Source: Thiomicrorhabdus sediminis
GTDB lineage: Bacteria; Pseudomonadota; Gammaproteobacteria; Thiomicrospirales; Thiomicrospiraceae
Direction of reading: 5' to 3'
NCBI RefSeq assembly: GCF_005885815.1
Contig: NZ_CP040602.1
Coordinates: 1,751,630 to 1,815,629 of the forward strand
Length of the DNA stretch: 64,000 nt
A model generated the notes under the pieces. The model was given only the letters and a program-made list of their open reading frames with translations, had not been told where the DNA came from and did not search any database. This document shows positions 18,285 to 27,454 of the stretch, piece after piece; the first letter of the stretch is position 1; each line of letters starts with the position of its first letter. A program made the position numbers and the translations under genes.

Positions 18285-19043
18285 TTATTCCGATTTCTCG
18301 CCCGACGCCTTACGCTGAGCCGCTGTCAAAATACCACGCAAGATATCGATCTCTTTGACATCCAACTGAGTACGGTTAAACAAACGGCGCATACGACGCA
18401 TAAAGCGTGCGTTTTTCGAAGGGTCTAAAAATTCGATATCCTGCAAAGCCTGATAAAGGTGATCATAAAACCCTTCCAACTGATCCGCCGATGCCAACTT
18501 ATGCTTATAGCCTTTACTGTGTACGGTTTCAATCTGGGTTGCCATCAAACACTCATAGGCAAACACCTGAACCGCCTGACTGATATTTAATGAACTGTAG
18601 GTCGGGTTACTGGGAATATGCGCCAGATAATGACACTTATCCATCTCGGCATTGCTTAATCCGGAGTCTTCACGACCGAACAGCAACGCCACTTCACCAT
18701 CCTCTACCGTTTGTAGAGCCAGTTGCGCGGTTTCTCGAACATCCAACTGCGGCCATGACACCTTACGCAGGCGGGCACTGGCACCAACCACCAACTTTGC
18801 ACCGACAATCGCTTCATCAATGGAATTAACCACTTTTGCCGAATCCAAAATATCACACGCACTGGAAGCTCGTGCCGAGGCCACTGAACTCGGAAATTCT
18901 TTCGGGTTAACCAGCACAAGCTGACTCAACCCCATATTTTTCATCGCTCGAGCAATTGCACCGATATTGCCGGGATGCGAGGTCTCAATCAGGACAATTC
19001 TGATTTTTGCCAGGTTGGGATCCAAACGGTAGTCTTCAATCAT
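18285..19043 (-). CDS. trmJ: tRNA (cytidine/uridine-2'-O-)-methyltransferase TrmJ
   Basis: 252 residues of the SPOUT (trefoil-knot) superfamily. Motif 1 is RIVLIETSHPGNIGAIARAMKNMG, motif 2 LLFGREDSGLSNAEM, motif 3 NPTYSSLNISQAVQVFAYE. It methylates position 32 of tRNAs. Gene order trmJ-(cysE)-iscR with divergent suhB reproduces the E. coli suhB-trmJ-iscR neighbourhood. Confidence 0.94.
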   Translation of the reverse strand: MIEDYRLDPNLAKIRIVLIETSHPGNIGAIARAMKNMGLSQLVLVNPKEFPSSVASARASSACDILDSAKVVNSIDEAIVGAKLVVGASARLRKVSWPQLDVRETAQLALQTVEDGEVALLFGREDSGLSNAEMDKCHYLAHIPSNPTYSSLNISQAVQVFAYECLMATQIETVHSKGYKHKLASADQLEGFYDHLYQALQDIEFLDPSKNARFMRRMRRLFNRTQLDVKEIDILRGILTAAQRKASGEKSE

Positions 19044-19267
19044 GGTTTATTTCCGTTATAATTCATGCAAATTAACTAGCTGTCATATTCAATACGATTT
19101 TCAGCTATGATAAAAAACAGATTATTTTAACCGTTCATTAACAATTAAACAGCTTTGCGCGCAAAAAACAGCATGGAATCTTCGTAATCGCACATTACTC
19201 AAGATTACACCCCCTTCCATAGCCTTGCTTGCCACTCAACTGTCCATCGCAGACAAAGGTAATTCTC

Positions 19268-20068
19268 ATGCACCCTCTTTTAAATATCGCCACCGAAGCC
19301 GCACGTGCCGCCGGTAACCACATTATCAACAGCCTGGAAAAAATCGATCAGCTCAATATCGAACATAAAGGCAAAAACGACTATGTCAGCGAAGTGGACA
19401 AGCAAGCCGAAAGCATTATTATCAAAACCATTCGCAAATACCATAGCAACCACCAGATCCTGGCGGAAGAAAGCGGCCAAACCAGCAATCAATCCGATGT
19501 GCGCTGGATTATTGACCCGTTAGACGGCACCACTAACTTTTTGCATCAGTTTCCACAATTTGCGGTATCGATTGCGGTAGAGGTAAAGGGCAAAATCGAA
19601 CACGCCGCCATTTATGACCCAACCCGTGATGAAATGTTCCAAGCGACACGTGGTAGTGGCGCTTTTTTAAATAATTTCCGTATTCGCGTCAGCGAACAAA
19701 AAACACTGGACAACTCACTACTGGCAACCGGATTCCCCTACCACGACTTTAGCTATATTGATGCCTACCTGAGCAGCCTTAAAACATTTATGACCAGCAC
19801 CGCAGGAGTTCGCCGTGCCGGTTCTGCTGCGCTTGATCTTGCCTATGTCGCAGCCGGCCGCGTGGACGGCTTCTGGGAATTCAACCTAAAGCCATGGGAC
19901 ATTGCCGCTGGCGCTTTGATTGTTAAAGAAGCCGGCGGTTTGGCTACCGACTTCAATGGCGGAGAGAACTTCTTAAACAGCGGCAATATCATGTGCGCCA
20001 ATACCAAACTTTATAAAGAGATGGCACAAGTGATTGGCAAGACCGTTCCGGCAGAGCTTCGTCGCTAA
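19268..20068 (+). CDS. suhB: Inositol-1-monophosphatase family protein SuhB
   Basis: 266 residues from the ATG at 19268 (AAAGGT a few bases before). The Li-sensitive phosphatase motifs are present: metal ligands in AEESG, the signature WIIDPLDGTTNFLHQFP, and WDIAAGALIVKEAGG near the C terminus. SuhB also joins the rRNA antitermination complex in E. coli. It is divergent from trmJ across 224 bases, which hold no other gene. A strong bidirectional terminator follows. Confidence 0.94.
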   Translation: MHPLLNIATEAARAAGNHIINSLEKIDQLNIEHKGKNDYVSEVDKQAESIIIKTIRKYHSNHQILAEESGQTSNQSDVRWIIDPLDGTTNFLHQFPQFAVSIAVEVKGKIEHAAIYDPTRDEMFQATRGSGAFLNNFRIRVSEQKTLDNSLLATGFPYHDFSYIDAYLSSLKTFMTSTAGVRRAGSAALDLAYVAAGRVDGFWEFNLKPWDIAAGALIVKEAGGLATDFNGGENFLNSGNIMCANTKLYKEMAQVIGKTVPAELRR

Positions 20069-20086
20069 AGAGCGCTGATTGCCAAT

Positions 20087-20123
20087 AAAAAAAGCCGGTT
20101 GAATTTTATCAACCGGCTTTTTT
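20087..20123. terminator. Bidirectional terminator between suhB and rimI
   Basis: AAAGCCGGTTGA (20091-20102) pairs perfectly with TCAACCGGCTTT (20109-20120), a 12-bp stem with a six-base loop, flanked by A and T runs. Confidence 0.9.
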
Positions 20124-20153
20124 ATACCACCAACTTACCGAACACCGAAACAA

Positions 20154-20666
20154 TCAGTACGACTCGGTCCAACGATAGGACATTAACACCGCATCCTCAC
20201 GATCTTCGCTAATCTGCTGCTCACTCTCATCCCATAACTTACAGCGATAGTAGTTCTTTCGCATCCCATCTTCGACAAATCCAAGACTTTGATAGAGCTT
20301 ACGCGCCTTATGATTGGACTCCCTGACCTCAAGCAGAACCACAGAATAGCGACTCTGCAGTCTCTCAAGGATTTTCACCAAAGCCTGGCGCCCGATACCT
20401 TTACCCTGAACCCTTGGCGAAACGCATAGGTTTAACAGATGCGCTTCATCGAGCACCGTCAAAATACAGCAATAACCGATGATCTGTTCATCAAGATCAC
20501 AAAAAACAAAATTAATGCCCTGTTCAAGACAACGCTCAAAACCTGCTTCTGTCCAAGGATAATCGTAAGCTTGCTGCTCAATCGCAGCGACATGACGCAA
20601 ATCCCGGTCTTCCATGGTACGCATGTATTGAAATACATCAGAATGCTCGACTGCTTCAGCCACCAC
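20154..20666 (-). CDS. rimI: Ribosomal-protein-S18-alanine N-acetyltransferase (GNAT)
   Basis: 170 residues starting at GTG 20666, with AGGA five bases before it. The GNAT acetyl-CoA motif A is VSPRVQGKGIGRQAL, and the RimI-type C-terminal signature is EVRESNHKARKLYQSLGFVEDGMRKNYY. It is slightly longer than E. coli RimI (148 residues) because of both tails. The preceding gene on the same strand is HolD-like, the same pairing as holD-rimI in E. coli. Confidence 0.9.
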   Translation of the reverse strand: MVAEAVEHSDVFQYMRTMEDRDLRHVAAIEQQAYDYPWTEAGFERCLEQGINFVFCDLDEQIIGYCCILTVLDEAHLLNLCVSPRVQGKGIGRQALVKILERLQSRYSVVLLEVRESNHKARKLYQSLGFVEDGMRKNYYRCKLWDESEQQISEDREDAVLMSYRWTESY

Positions 20667-20701
20667 ATTTTTCCTAATAGCAACCGCTGCTTAGCGGATG
20701 A

Positions 20702-21400
20702 TTAATAAGCCAGTTCGGGCATTAACCCCAAAACGGTTTGATAAAACGTCTTTTTCGCAAAGGGGTCGGCAAACATATCTTCAAAATCTGGTACCGATAC
20801 CACCTGCAAACCTTCGCTCAACTGCTCACTTAGCGGATGCTCGTCATCCATCGACAAAACCCATTCGCAACCGGAATCGATAATCTCTTCAATAGTGCCA
20901 AACACCATATCTTCAGAGACCATAAGACGGGTATCATAAAATTGCACGCCCGCTTCATCCCAGCCGAATACCTGCATAATATTCTGCCAAAGCTGCCATT
21001 CGACCGCTTCCTCATTCTGCCAATAACTTTCCAGATCCTGTCCGATAAGCACCACACCTTTTTGCACACCCCCCTCGGCTTGTAGCAACGGCTCTTCAAT
21101 TGACTCCACAACCGTTTCAACTTGCTGTTCAGTGAAAGACTCCGCCTCATCCGCAAACAATGACGGATTGGCGTTTTTCTCTGTCTGCGCAACAAGCGAT
21201 ATGGGCTCATTACCCATGCCTGGATCAGACTGAGACTCAAGCGCCTGCTGCTGCACAACCTTAGGCTGCAAGCCTTGTTCATTAACTAAAGAGTCACCAG
21301 AACCCTGCTCTGTTGCAGACGGCAAAACACCTTCTCTGACTTGCCAGTGAGTACCGCCCAACTGTTCGAAAAGATCGGCTGAAAACTTTGTCTTCGACAT
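20702..21400 (-). CDS. Divergent HolD-like (DNA polymerase III psi subunit) protein with a long acidic/Gln-rich insert
   Basis: 232 residues. Residues 10-28 (LFEQLGGTHWQVREGVLPS) resemble the N-terminal peptide of E. coli psi (LQQLGITQWSLRRPGAL), which binds the clamp loader. The C-terminal part (VLIGQDLESYWQNEEA onward, ending DPFAKKTFYQTVLGLMPE) parallels the rest of psi. Between them are about 85 residues rich in Gln, Glu, Ser and Val that look disordered. The gene lies directly upstream of rimI, as holD does in E. coli. The length (psi is 137 residues) and low similarity keep this at moderate confidence; otherwise it is a hypothetical protein. Confidence 0.55.
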   Translation of the reverse strand: MSKTKFSADLFEQLGGTHWQVREGVLPSATEQGSGDSLVNEQGLQPKVVQQQALESQSDPGMGNEPISLVAQTEKNANPSLFADEAESFTEQQVETVVESIEEPLLQAEGGVQKGVVLIGQDLESYWQNEEAVEWQLWQNIMQVFGWDEAGVQFYDTRLMVSEDMVFGTIEEIIDSGCEWVLSMDDEHPLSEQLSEGLQVVSVPDFEDMFADPFAKKTFYQTVLGLMPELAY

Positions 21401-21420
21401 ATTCCGTAACAGACCCGCTC

Positions 21421-22965
21421 TTAAACCGGAGCCTGAGGATGGGCTTTTTGGGTCGAATCCATCAACTTATTCAATGCATTGATATAGGCCTTGGCCGATG
21501 AAGTGACGATATCGGTATCCGCACCCTGACCATTGACGATGCGCCCACCTTTTTCCAGACGCACAGCCGTATCCCCCATTGAGTCGGTTCCATCGGTGAC
21601 ATTACTTACCGAATACAACTGCAAAGTAGCCCCTGAATTCACCATAGACTCAATCGCTTTAAACGTGGCATCGACCACACCACTACCACTTGCCAGGGCA
21701 CTGACTTCATCACCGTTGACCGACATAGTCACTTCCGCCTGTGGTGATTCGCCCGTTTCACTAGAAGCTTTTAACGACACCAACTGGTAAATTTCGTTTT
21801 CGACACGCTGTGTATTGTTATCGGTAACCAGTGCTTGAAGATCTTCATCATAGATTTCATGCTTGCGATCCGCCAAATCTTTAAAACGCATAAAGGCTTC
21901 ATTAAGCTCTTGTTCGGTTTCAAACTCCATGCCCAATTCCTGCAAACGGGTCTTGAATGCATTGCGTCCGGAATGTTTACCCATAACCATCTTATTGGCA
22001 TTCCAGCCAACATCTTCGGCACGCATGATTTCATAGGTTTCGCGATGCTTGAGTACGCCGTCCTGATGAATTCCGGATTCATGGGCAAACGCATTGGCGC
22101 CGACAATCGCTTTGTTCGGCTGTACCGCAAAACCGGTCACACTCGAAACCAAACGCGATGCAGCAAGGATTTCGCGAGTATTGACACGAGTATCAACATC
22201 AAAAATATCCTGACGGGTCTTAACTGCCATCACCACTTCTTCCAAAGCGGTATTACCGGCTCTTTCACCTAAACCGTTAATAGTACATTCGATCTGACGA
22301 GCACCGTTGCGCACCGCTGCCAGAGAGTTCGCCACCGCCAAACCAAGATCGTTATGACAGTGGGCTGAAAAAATAGCTTTATCGGAATTAGGAATCTTTT
22401 CCAATAGATTCTTGAACAATTGACCGAACTGGTGGGGCACGTTATAACCGACCGTATCTGGAATATTGATTGTTGTTGCACCGGCATCAATCACCGCCTC
22501 AATCACTCTGCATAAGAAATCCAGATCGGAGCGCCCAGCATCTTCCGGAGAGAATTCGACATTATCGGTAAAATCTCGAGCACGCTTAACCGCCCAAACG
22601 GCACGCTCAACCACTTCATCCGGCGACATACGCAGCTTCTTTTCCATATGAATTGGAGAAGTCGCGATAAAGGTATGGATCCTTCCCGAATTGGCGGCTT
22701 TAATGGCTTCACCGGCACGAACTATATCGTTTTCGACGGCACGCGCCAAACCACAGATAGTGCTATCTTTAACTACCGAAGCCACCGCCTGAACTGATTC
22801 GAAATCACCTTGACTGGCCGCCGGAAATCCGGCTTCAATCACATCGACCTGAAGCTTTTCCAGCTGCTTGGCAATGCGAATCTTCTCTTCTTTTGTCATT
22901 GAAGCGCCCGGGCTCTGCTCACCGTCACGCAAGGTAGTGTCAAATATCACCAAATGATCTTTCAT
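21421..22965 (-). CDS. leuA: 2-Isopropylmalate synthase
   Basis: 514 residues. It condenses 2-oxoisovalerate with acetyl-CoA, the first step of leucine synthesis. The DRE-TIM core shows [13 protein letters not shown] near residue 10, the metal-binding HxH in [13 protein letters not shown], and [13 protein letters not shown]. The C-terminal regulatory (LeuA allosteric) domain starts near 390, so feedback inhibition by leucine is expected. It is followed by the HolD-like gene 20 bases on and preceded by pssA 40 bases before. Confidence 0.97.
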   Translation of the reverse strand: MKDHLVIFDTTLRDGEQSPGASMTKEEKIRIAKQLEKLQVDVIEAGFPAASQGDFESVQAVASVVKDSTICGLARAVENDIVRAGEAIKAANSGRIHTFIATSPIHMEKKLRMSPDEVVERAVWAVKRARDFTDNVEFSPEDAGRSDLDFLCRVIEAVIDAGATTINIPDTVGYNVPHQFGQLFKNLLEKIPNSDKAIFSAHCHNDLGLAVANSLAAVRNGARQIECTINGLGERAGNTALEEVVMAVKTRQDIFDVDTRVNTREILAASRLVSSVTGFAVQPNKAIVGANAFAHESGIHQDGVLKHRETYEIMRAEDVGWNANKMVMGKHSGRNAFKTRLQELGMEFETEQELNEAFMRFKDLADRKHEIYDEDLQALVTDNNTQRVENEIYQLVSLKASSETGESPQAEVTMSVNGDEVSALASGSGVVDATFKAIESMVNSGATLQLYSVSNVTDGTDSMGDTAVRLEKGGRIVNGQGADTDIVTSSAKAYINALNKLMDSTQKAHPQAPV

Positions 22966-23005
22966 ATCATTCTCTCTTCTCGGTTATGACTATCGTGTTT
23001 TGTGT

Positions 23006-23869
23006 TTATTTTTCAGAAACCGGAGGCGACTTTGCCTCGATCTCATCATTGTCAGCTTGTGCAGCGCCTGACTCGGCATTGCTTTGTGATACCTGCGAAC
23101 TCTTGTCGCTATCAACTACGCCAACATCATCCGACTCGGCTTTATGCATTTTGCGGTCGGCGCGTTTTTTTCTTAACAGCATCAATGTCATCACCGGACC
23201 TGAGAAAGCATAGACCAGGAAAAACAGAAACAGAATCATCGCCGGTTTCAATGTCACCACAACAAATACCAGCACCACCACCAACAAAGTAACAAAAGGC
23301 ACCTTGTCTTTAAGTTTTAATTCCTTAAACGAACTGAAGCGGACATTACTCACCATCATAATGCCGGCAAACAAGGTTAAGCCCAACGCAACCAACGGCA
23401 TAATCGCCAATTCAATCTGATTACTTTCCACCATCCAAATCAGGCCAGCCAACAAGGCCGCTGCCGCCGGACTCGGTAAACCTTGGAAATAACGTTTATC
23501 GGCAGTAGCCACCTGAGTATTGAAACGCGCCAAACGTAAAGCCGCACCCACCGTATAAATAAAGGCCACCAACCAGCCCAGCTTACCAAAATCCATCAGC
23601 GCCCACTGAAACACCAAAATTGCCGGTGCCAAACCGAATGAAACCATATCCGCCAAGCTATCGTATTCGGCCCCAAAAGCACTGCATGAATTGGTCATGC
23701 GGGCAATACGCCCATCCAAACCATCAAACACCATAGCGATAAAAATGGCGATTGCGCCCATCTCAAAATTGCCTTGAATACCGGCAATTACCGCGTAAAA
23801 ACCGGCAAACAATGCTGCGGTGGTCATCAGATTTGGCAGCAGATAAATTCCTCGATCAAATGGTTTCAT
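23006..23869 (-). CDS. pssA: CDP-diacylglycerol-serine O-phosphatidyltransferase
   Basis: 287 residues. The CDP-alcohol phosphotransferase motif D49-G-L-D52-G-R...G...D70...D74 is complete, in a protein with several transmembrane helices. It makes phosphatidylserine, the precursor of phosphatidylethanolamine. The last 35 residues (after RKKRADRKMHKAE) are an acidic Ser/Glu tail predicted cytosolic and disordered. It belongs to the type II (Bacillus-like) membrane form, not the E. coli PssA. It precedes leuA in the same direction, a common pairing. Confidence 0.92.
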   Translation of the reverse strand: MKPFDRGIYLLPNLMTTAALFAGFYAVIAGIQGNFEMGAIAIFIAMVFDGLDGRIARMTNSCSAFGAEYDSLADMVSFGLAPAILVFQWALMDFGKLGWLVAFIYTVGAALRLARFNTQVATADKRYFQGLPSPAAAALLAGLIWMVESNQIELAIMPLVALGLTLFAGIMMVSNVRFSSFKELKLKDKVPFVTLLVVVLVFVVVTLKPAMILFLFFLVYAFSGPVMTLMLLRKKRADRKMHKAESDDVGVVDSDKSSQVSQSNAESGAAQADNDEIEAKSPPVSEK

Positions 23870-23997
23870 AAAGCTTTGTAGCCTCTATATTTATTATCCT
23901 AAGTCAATCAACAAAGCCGTTCAGACTCTAGGCTTGCTAATTATTCAATTCACATATTATGACACTAGTCAGTTCAGAAAGATTGAAATAGATACTG

Positions 23998-24516
23998 TTA
24001 AACAAATAAACTTTGCGTCTGTGGTGTCTGAGCAAAATAACTGGCTGCACCGGCAAAATCAACACCCGACATGAAATCCGCTTGCTGATAGCCCATCAAT
24101 TCCATTGTCATTTGACAGACCGTCATTTTCACCCCCATCTCGACACAAACTTCACGAAGTTCATCTAGAGGCACCTGGCCTTGCTGCAGCATCTGCTTTT
24201 TAAAGCCCCAGGTTGCCAATTGCGCCATTCCCGGTAAGGTCCATAGCAATCCCGGCAACACTCTATTCAAGTCAACTTTACGCAACCAATCGGGTCCGAC
24301 CGGGCTATGCATTACCATACCGGGATTACCCAATGGCGATACCTTTAACCCATCGGTCGACTTCAGTGCCGCCTTTAAACCGTAAAAGGTAAAAAACAGC
24401 TCGACATCCTTATCCATTGCCGCCGCAGTACTAGCCAAAATAAAAGTGGGGTAGGCCCAATCAAGCGAGCCCTTACTATGAATAATGCTTAATTGTGGTT
24501 GCTCGTTATCTGTCAT
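23998..24516 (-). CDS. dsrE2: DsrE2-family sulfur-transfer protein
   Basis: 172 residues. The fold is that of the DsrE/F/H-like family. Two conserved cysteines C124 and C134 lie in EVCVEMGVKMTVCQMTMELMGY, a pattern typical of the DsrE2 group, with the DFMSGVDFAGAASY tail. DsrE2 and TusA bind and pass sulfane sulfur in sulfur oxidisers. It follows tusA by 35 bases on the same strand. No rhodanese or hdr/dsr genes are next to it here. The hydrophobic PGLLWTLPGMAQL stretch may contact the membrane. Confidence 0.88.
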   Translation of the reverse strand: MTDNEQPQLSIIHSKGSLDWAYPTFILASTAAAMDKDVELFFTFYGLKAALKSTDGLKVSPLGNPGMVMHSPVGPDWLRKVDLNRVLPGLLWTLPGMAQLATWGFKKQMLQQGQVPLDELREVCVEMGVKMTVCQMTMELMGYQQADFMSGVDFAGAASYFAQTPQTQSLFV

Positions 24517-24551
24517 ACGCCCTCCTCAGAAACCTTTCTTGCCGATAACAA

Positions 24552-24773
24552 CTAGATCAAGTCTCCACTTATCTTAAACTGCAATACATCGGCATCGGCC
24601 AGCAGCTCACAATGCAGACCTTTTTGTCGACAAAATGCCGGTAGATCTTTAATTGCACCACGATCAGAGAGCGAAACCGTCCAATCGATATGCTGCCCTT
24701 TATTTTCAGCAAACAACTTTTTCAAACGAATTACCGGCATTGGGCAAGCTAACCCGGTCAAGTCTATATTCAT
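24552..24773 (-). CDS. tusA: TusA-family sulfurtransferase
   Basis: 73 residues from the ATG at 24773; the open frame continues 48 bases upstream but lacks TusA similarity there. The sulfur-carrying motif is C10-P-M-P in LTGLACPMPVIRLKK, and residue C10 would carry the persulfide. It is the first gene of a tusA-dsrE2 pair, divergent from the protease gene at 24857. In sulfur oxidisers this pair moves sulfur within the cytoplasm toward oxidation. The soxXYZA operon lies about 2 kb away. Confidence 0.9.
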   Translation of the reverse strand: MNIDLTGLACPMPVIRLKKLFAENKGQHIDWTVSLSDRGAIKDLPAFCRQKGLHCELLADADVLQFKISGDLI

Positions 24774-24856
24774 ACTTGATTCCAAACTTTGAAAAAACAG
24801 ATAGCTATAATAACAATTCAATTTCGCCTAAGGTAGCTAAAAGGCCTGGATTATCT

Positions 24857-26326
24857 ATGAATTTTTCTCGCATTTTGCGATTTTCAGCAACCGCCGCAGT
24901 ACAGAACACAAAAACCGTTCTGGCTAAAGCGCTTTCTATTCATGCTTTCGCCATCAGCACACTGATGCTGAGCACAGCCAGCCATGCGACCAACCTGCCG
25001 GATTTAGGCTCACCTGATCTGGTTGAATATGACCGCATCACCGAAAAAAAGCTTGGTCAGGCCTTCACCTATGCGCTGCACACCGAATATAAACTTTATC
25101 AAGACCCTGCAATCACCCAGTACATCAGAGATATTGGCCACCAGATAGCCGGTTTTAGCGGCACCAATCGTCATTACTCTTTTTATATTATTGACAACCC
25201 AGCGATCAACGCTTTTGCCGGACCGGACGGGGTTATCGGCATCCATACAGGACTGATTAAAGCGGTGCGCAATGAAGACGAATTGGCCGGTGTCATCGCC
25301 CATGAAATCTCTCATGTCACCCAAAATCATTTATCGCGTCGTTATGAATACTCCACCACCCAAGGCACGATTAACAGCTTGGCATCGTTTATTGCTGCAG
25401 TGTTAATTGGTTCGCAGGACCCTAATGCCGGAATGGCTGTCTTTATGGGAGGGATGGGGCTTAATATGCAAGAACAGCTGAAGAACTCACGACAACATGA
25501 ATCTGAGGCAGACTCACTCGGTATAGACCTTTTATACAAGGCCGGCTACGACCCAAAAGCGATGGCGAGTTTTTTTGGGCACCTTAATGACCAATCACGC
25601 AGCAATAGCCAACAGGTACCGGAAATCCTGCGCACTCACCCAACCAGTGCTCACCGCCTAGCTGAAGCAAGCAACAGAGCCCAACAACTTGAATTTCAGC
25701 CAGATCCGCACAAGCAAAGCCGCTTAGATATTATTAAACTGAAGCTACAACAAACAATAGAATCAAACCCGCAACACAATGTATTGAGAACAGCATTCGA
25801 TAACTGCTACAAACAAGCCCTAACAGGCAAAACCATTACCGACAAAACCTATGACTGCCTAACCGATAAAACACAAAACAGCGGGCTATTACGCCAAGCC
25901 AACTACCTGCTTTTACAACAGGCAGACAAACTGGACGACAAACAGAGAAAAGCGCTGCAACACTACAGCGAATATATGCTCGCGCTCTACCCAACAGACA
26001 TTGCGCTGCATAATCTATACAGCAACTATCTGTCAGAAAACAACCAGATGTTGCAAGCAACACAATTGCTAGAAAACCTTGATAGCAAAACCTACCAATA
26101 TGAAATCCAACAACACATAGCTAAGCTCTATAATCGTCAGAACAAGACTGCAAAGGCCTACTTAAACTTGGCAAAAGCATACATAGCCGTAGGGGATAAA
26201 GAGCGTGCAAAACACTATATAGAGCAGGCAAACACATTAGCAAAAGGCAATATAAATTTACAAAATGCCATTAAAAACTTTATTGAAGATCACGCTATAA
26301 CACTGATAGAAAAGAATAATTCCTGA
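24857..26326 (+). CDS. bepA: M48 family metalloprotease with C-terminal TPR repeats, BepA-like
   Basis: 489 residues from the ATG at 24857; the frame is open upstream but overlaps tusA. There is a long N-terminal segment with a signal-like helix ending near residue 43 (STASHA). The M48 catalytic domain has HEISH at 149-153, the distal metal-binding motif HESEADSLGID, and a large TPR-like helical region from about 265. This layout is that of BepA/YfgC, a periplasmic protease and chaperone of outer-membrane protein LptD. It is divergent from tusA, and a TATAAT at 24806-24811 may be its -10. C-terminal residues are Lys/Asn rich. Confidence 0.88.
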   Translation: MNFSRILRFSATAAVQNTKTVLAKALSIHAFAISTLMLSTASHATNLPDLGSPDLVEYDRITEKKLGQAFTYALHTEYKLYQDPAITQYIRDIGHQIAGFSGTNRHYSFYIIDNPAINAFAGPDGVIGIHTGLIKAVRNEDELAGVIAHEISHVTQNHLSRRYEYSTTQGTINSLASFIAAVLIGSQDPNAGMAVFMGGMGLNMQEQLKNSRQHESEADSLGIDLLYKAGYDPKAMASFFGHLNDQSRSNSQQVPEILRTHPTSAHRLAEASNRAQQLEFQPDPHKQSRLDIIKLKLQQTIESNPQHNVLRTAFDNCYKQALTGKTITDKTYDCLTDKTQNSGLLRQANYLLLQQADKLDDKQRKALQHYSEYMLALYPTDIALHNLYSNYLSENNQMLQATQLLENLDSKTYQYEIQQHIAKLYNRQNKTAKAYLNLAKAYIAVGDKERAKHYIEQANTLAKGNINLQNAIKNFIEDHAITLIEKNNS

Positions 26327-26434
26327 TTTCATAAAACCGTCATAAAAAAATATTTACCCTCTATTAAATAATACTATCGAAATACAACATCAAAAACCTT
26401 GCGTTTAAAAAGTATCTGAGTAAGCTAACCGTCT

Positions 26435-26450
26435 AAAGAGCAATCTCTTT
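26435..26450. promoter_or_regulatory. Inverted repeat upstream of the sox operon, candidate activator site
   Basis: AAAGAG (26435-26440) and CTCTTT (26445-26450) are perfect arms around CAAT. They sit just before the expected -35 region of the sox promoter, where activators of the operon would bind. Role inferred from position; it could also be chance. Confidence 0.35.
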
Positions 26451-26475
26451 TGTTCAAAATAAGAAAATCCCAACA

Positions 26476-26481
26476 TATAAT
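26476..26481 (+). promoter_or_regulatory. -10 element of the soxXYZA promoter
   Basis: A TATAAT box lies 34 bases before the soxX start. There is no good -35 at 16-18 bases upstream, which suggests activator dependence. A GGAGGAG ribosome-binding site follows at about 26504-26512. Confidence 0.45.
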
Positions 26482-26514
26482 GGGAACGTCGCAAGACACT
26501 TTAGGAGGAGAAGA

Positions 26515-26895
26515 ATGATGAATTCTAAGATGAAGCAACTGTTGACTGCTTTAGCAATTTCAACAGCGGTAGTAGCTGCCCCTGTATCTTCGGTACAGGC
26601 AGCAGAAAAAGCAGCATCTACAGTTGAACAGGGCAAAAAATTGGCAACTAGCCGTTCGAAAGGGAACTGTCTAGCGTGTCACATGATGGGCGATGGCGCT
26701 ATGCCAGGTAACATCGGTCCTGCTTTGATTGCGATGAAACTTCGCTACCCTGATAAGCAAAAGCTTTTTGACAAAGTATGGGGTACGCCTGAATCACAGA
26801 CTGTGCCAAACAGCATGATGCCTCCATTTGGAGAACACGGCATCTTATCAGACGATGAAATCAGCAAAATTGTTGATTACATTTATACTCTATAA
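26515..26895 (+). CDS. soxX: Sulfur-oxidation cytochrome c SoxX
   Basis: 126 residues with a signal peptide (to about residue 29, ending VQA). The single haem site is C52-L-A-C-H56, and the distal ligand is probably in NSMMPPFG. SoxX with SoxA forms SoxAX, which links thiosulfate to the SoxY carrier and takes up electrons. It is the first gene of soxX-soxY-soxZ-soxA, the same gene set and order known from Thiomicrospira-type bacteria. The codon choice is strongly biased, suggesting high expression. GGAGGAG ahead of the ATG is a near-perfect ribosome-binding site. Confidence 0.95.
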   Translation: MMNSKMKQLLTALAISTAVVAAPVSSVQAAEKAASTVEQGKKLATSRSKGNCLACHMMGDGAMPGNIGPALIAMKLRYPDKQKLFDKVWGTPESQTVPNSMMPPFGEHGILSDDEISKIVDYIYTL

Positions 26896-26930
26896 TTTTT
26901 TATAAACCTTAACCGGGAGTTTAAAACCTT

Positions 26931-27398
26931 ATGAAACGTAGATCTTTCCTTAAAGGTACTCTAGCAACTGGCGCAGCTGCTGTAGCTGTTAACGCTGGTC
27001 TATTAACACCAAGCACAGTATTGGCTGAGTGGAATGCAAAAGCATTCGCAGCTAAGACTACTGATGATGCGCTATCTAGCGTTTACGGTTCAGCAGCTAC
27101 TGCTGATTCTGGCGACGTTCAACTTAAAGCACCTGCTATCGCTGAAAACGGTGCGGTAACTCCTGTTACTGTTGATGCTTCAGGAATCGATGGTGTTGAA
27201 TCTATCTCTATCCTAGCTTCTAAAAACCCAATGCCTATGGTTTGTGAATACACATTCTCAGCGGGTGCTGTTGGTTACGTTTCTACACGTATCAAAATGG
27301 GTCAGACAATGAACGTTATTGCTATTGTTAAAGCTGGCGGTAAGCTACTTAAAGCTGAACAAGAAGTTAAAGTAACAATCGGTGGTTGTGGTGGTTAA
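26931..27398 (+). CDS. soxY: Sulfur-carrier protein SoxY
   Basis: 155 residues. The twin-arginine signal MKRRSFLKG is followed by a hydrophobic stretch to about residue 32, so it is exported folded, probably with SoxZ. The C terminus ends in GGCGG, the flexible arm whose cysteine carries sulfur intermediates. It lies 35 bases after soxX and 56 bases before soxZ. SoxB and SoxCD are not in this window. Confidence 0.96.
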   Translation: MKRRSFLKGTLATGAAAVAVNAGLLTPSTVLAEWNAKAFAAKTTDDALSSVYGSAATADSGDVQLKAPAIAENGAVTPVTVDASGIDGVESISILASKNPMPMVCEYTFSAGAVGYVSTRIKMGQTMNVIAIVKAGGKLLKAEQEVKVTIGGCGG

Positions 27399-27454
27399 TC
27401 CCCACTGAAATTACTTAATTTCGATTAGCAAATAATTTATAGAAAGGAAATAAC

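Noticed and set aside
24653-24856. N-terminal extension of the BepA-like protein overlapping tusA
   Set aside because: The frame is open but the ATG at 24857 gives a start with a following signal-like segment, and the extension overlaps tusA.
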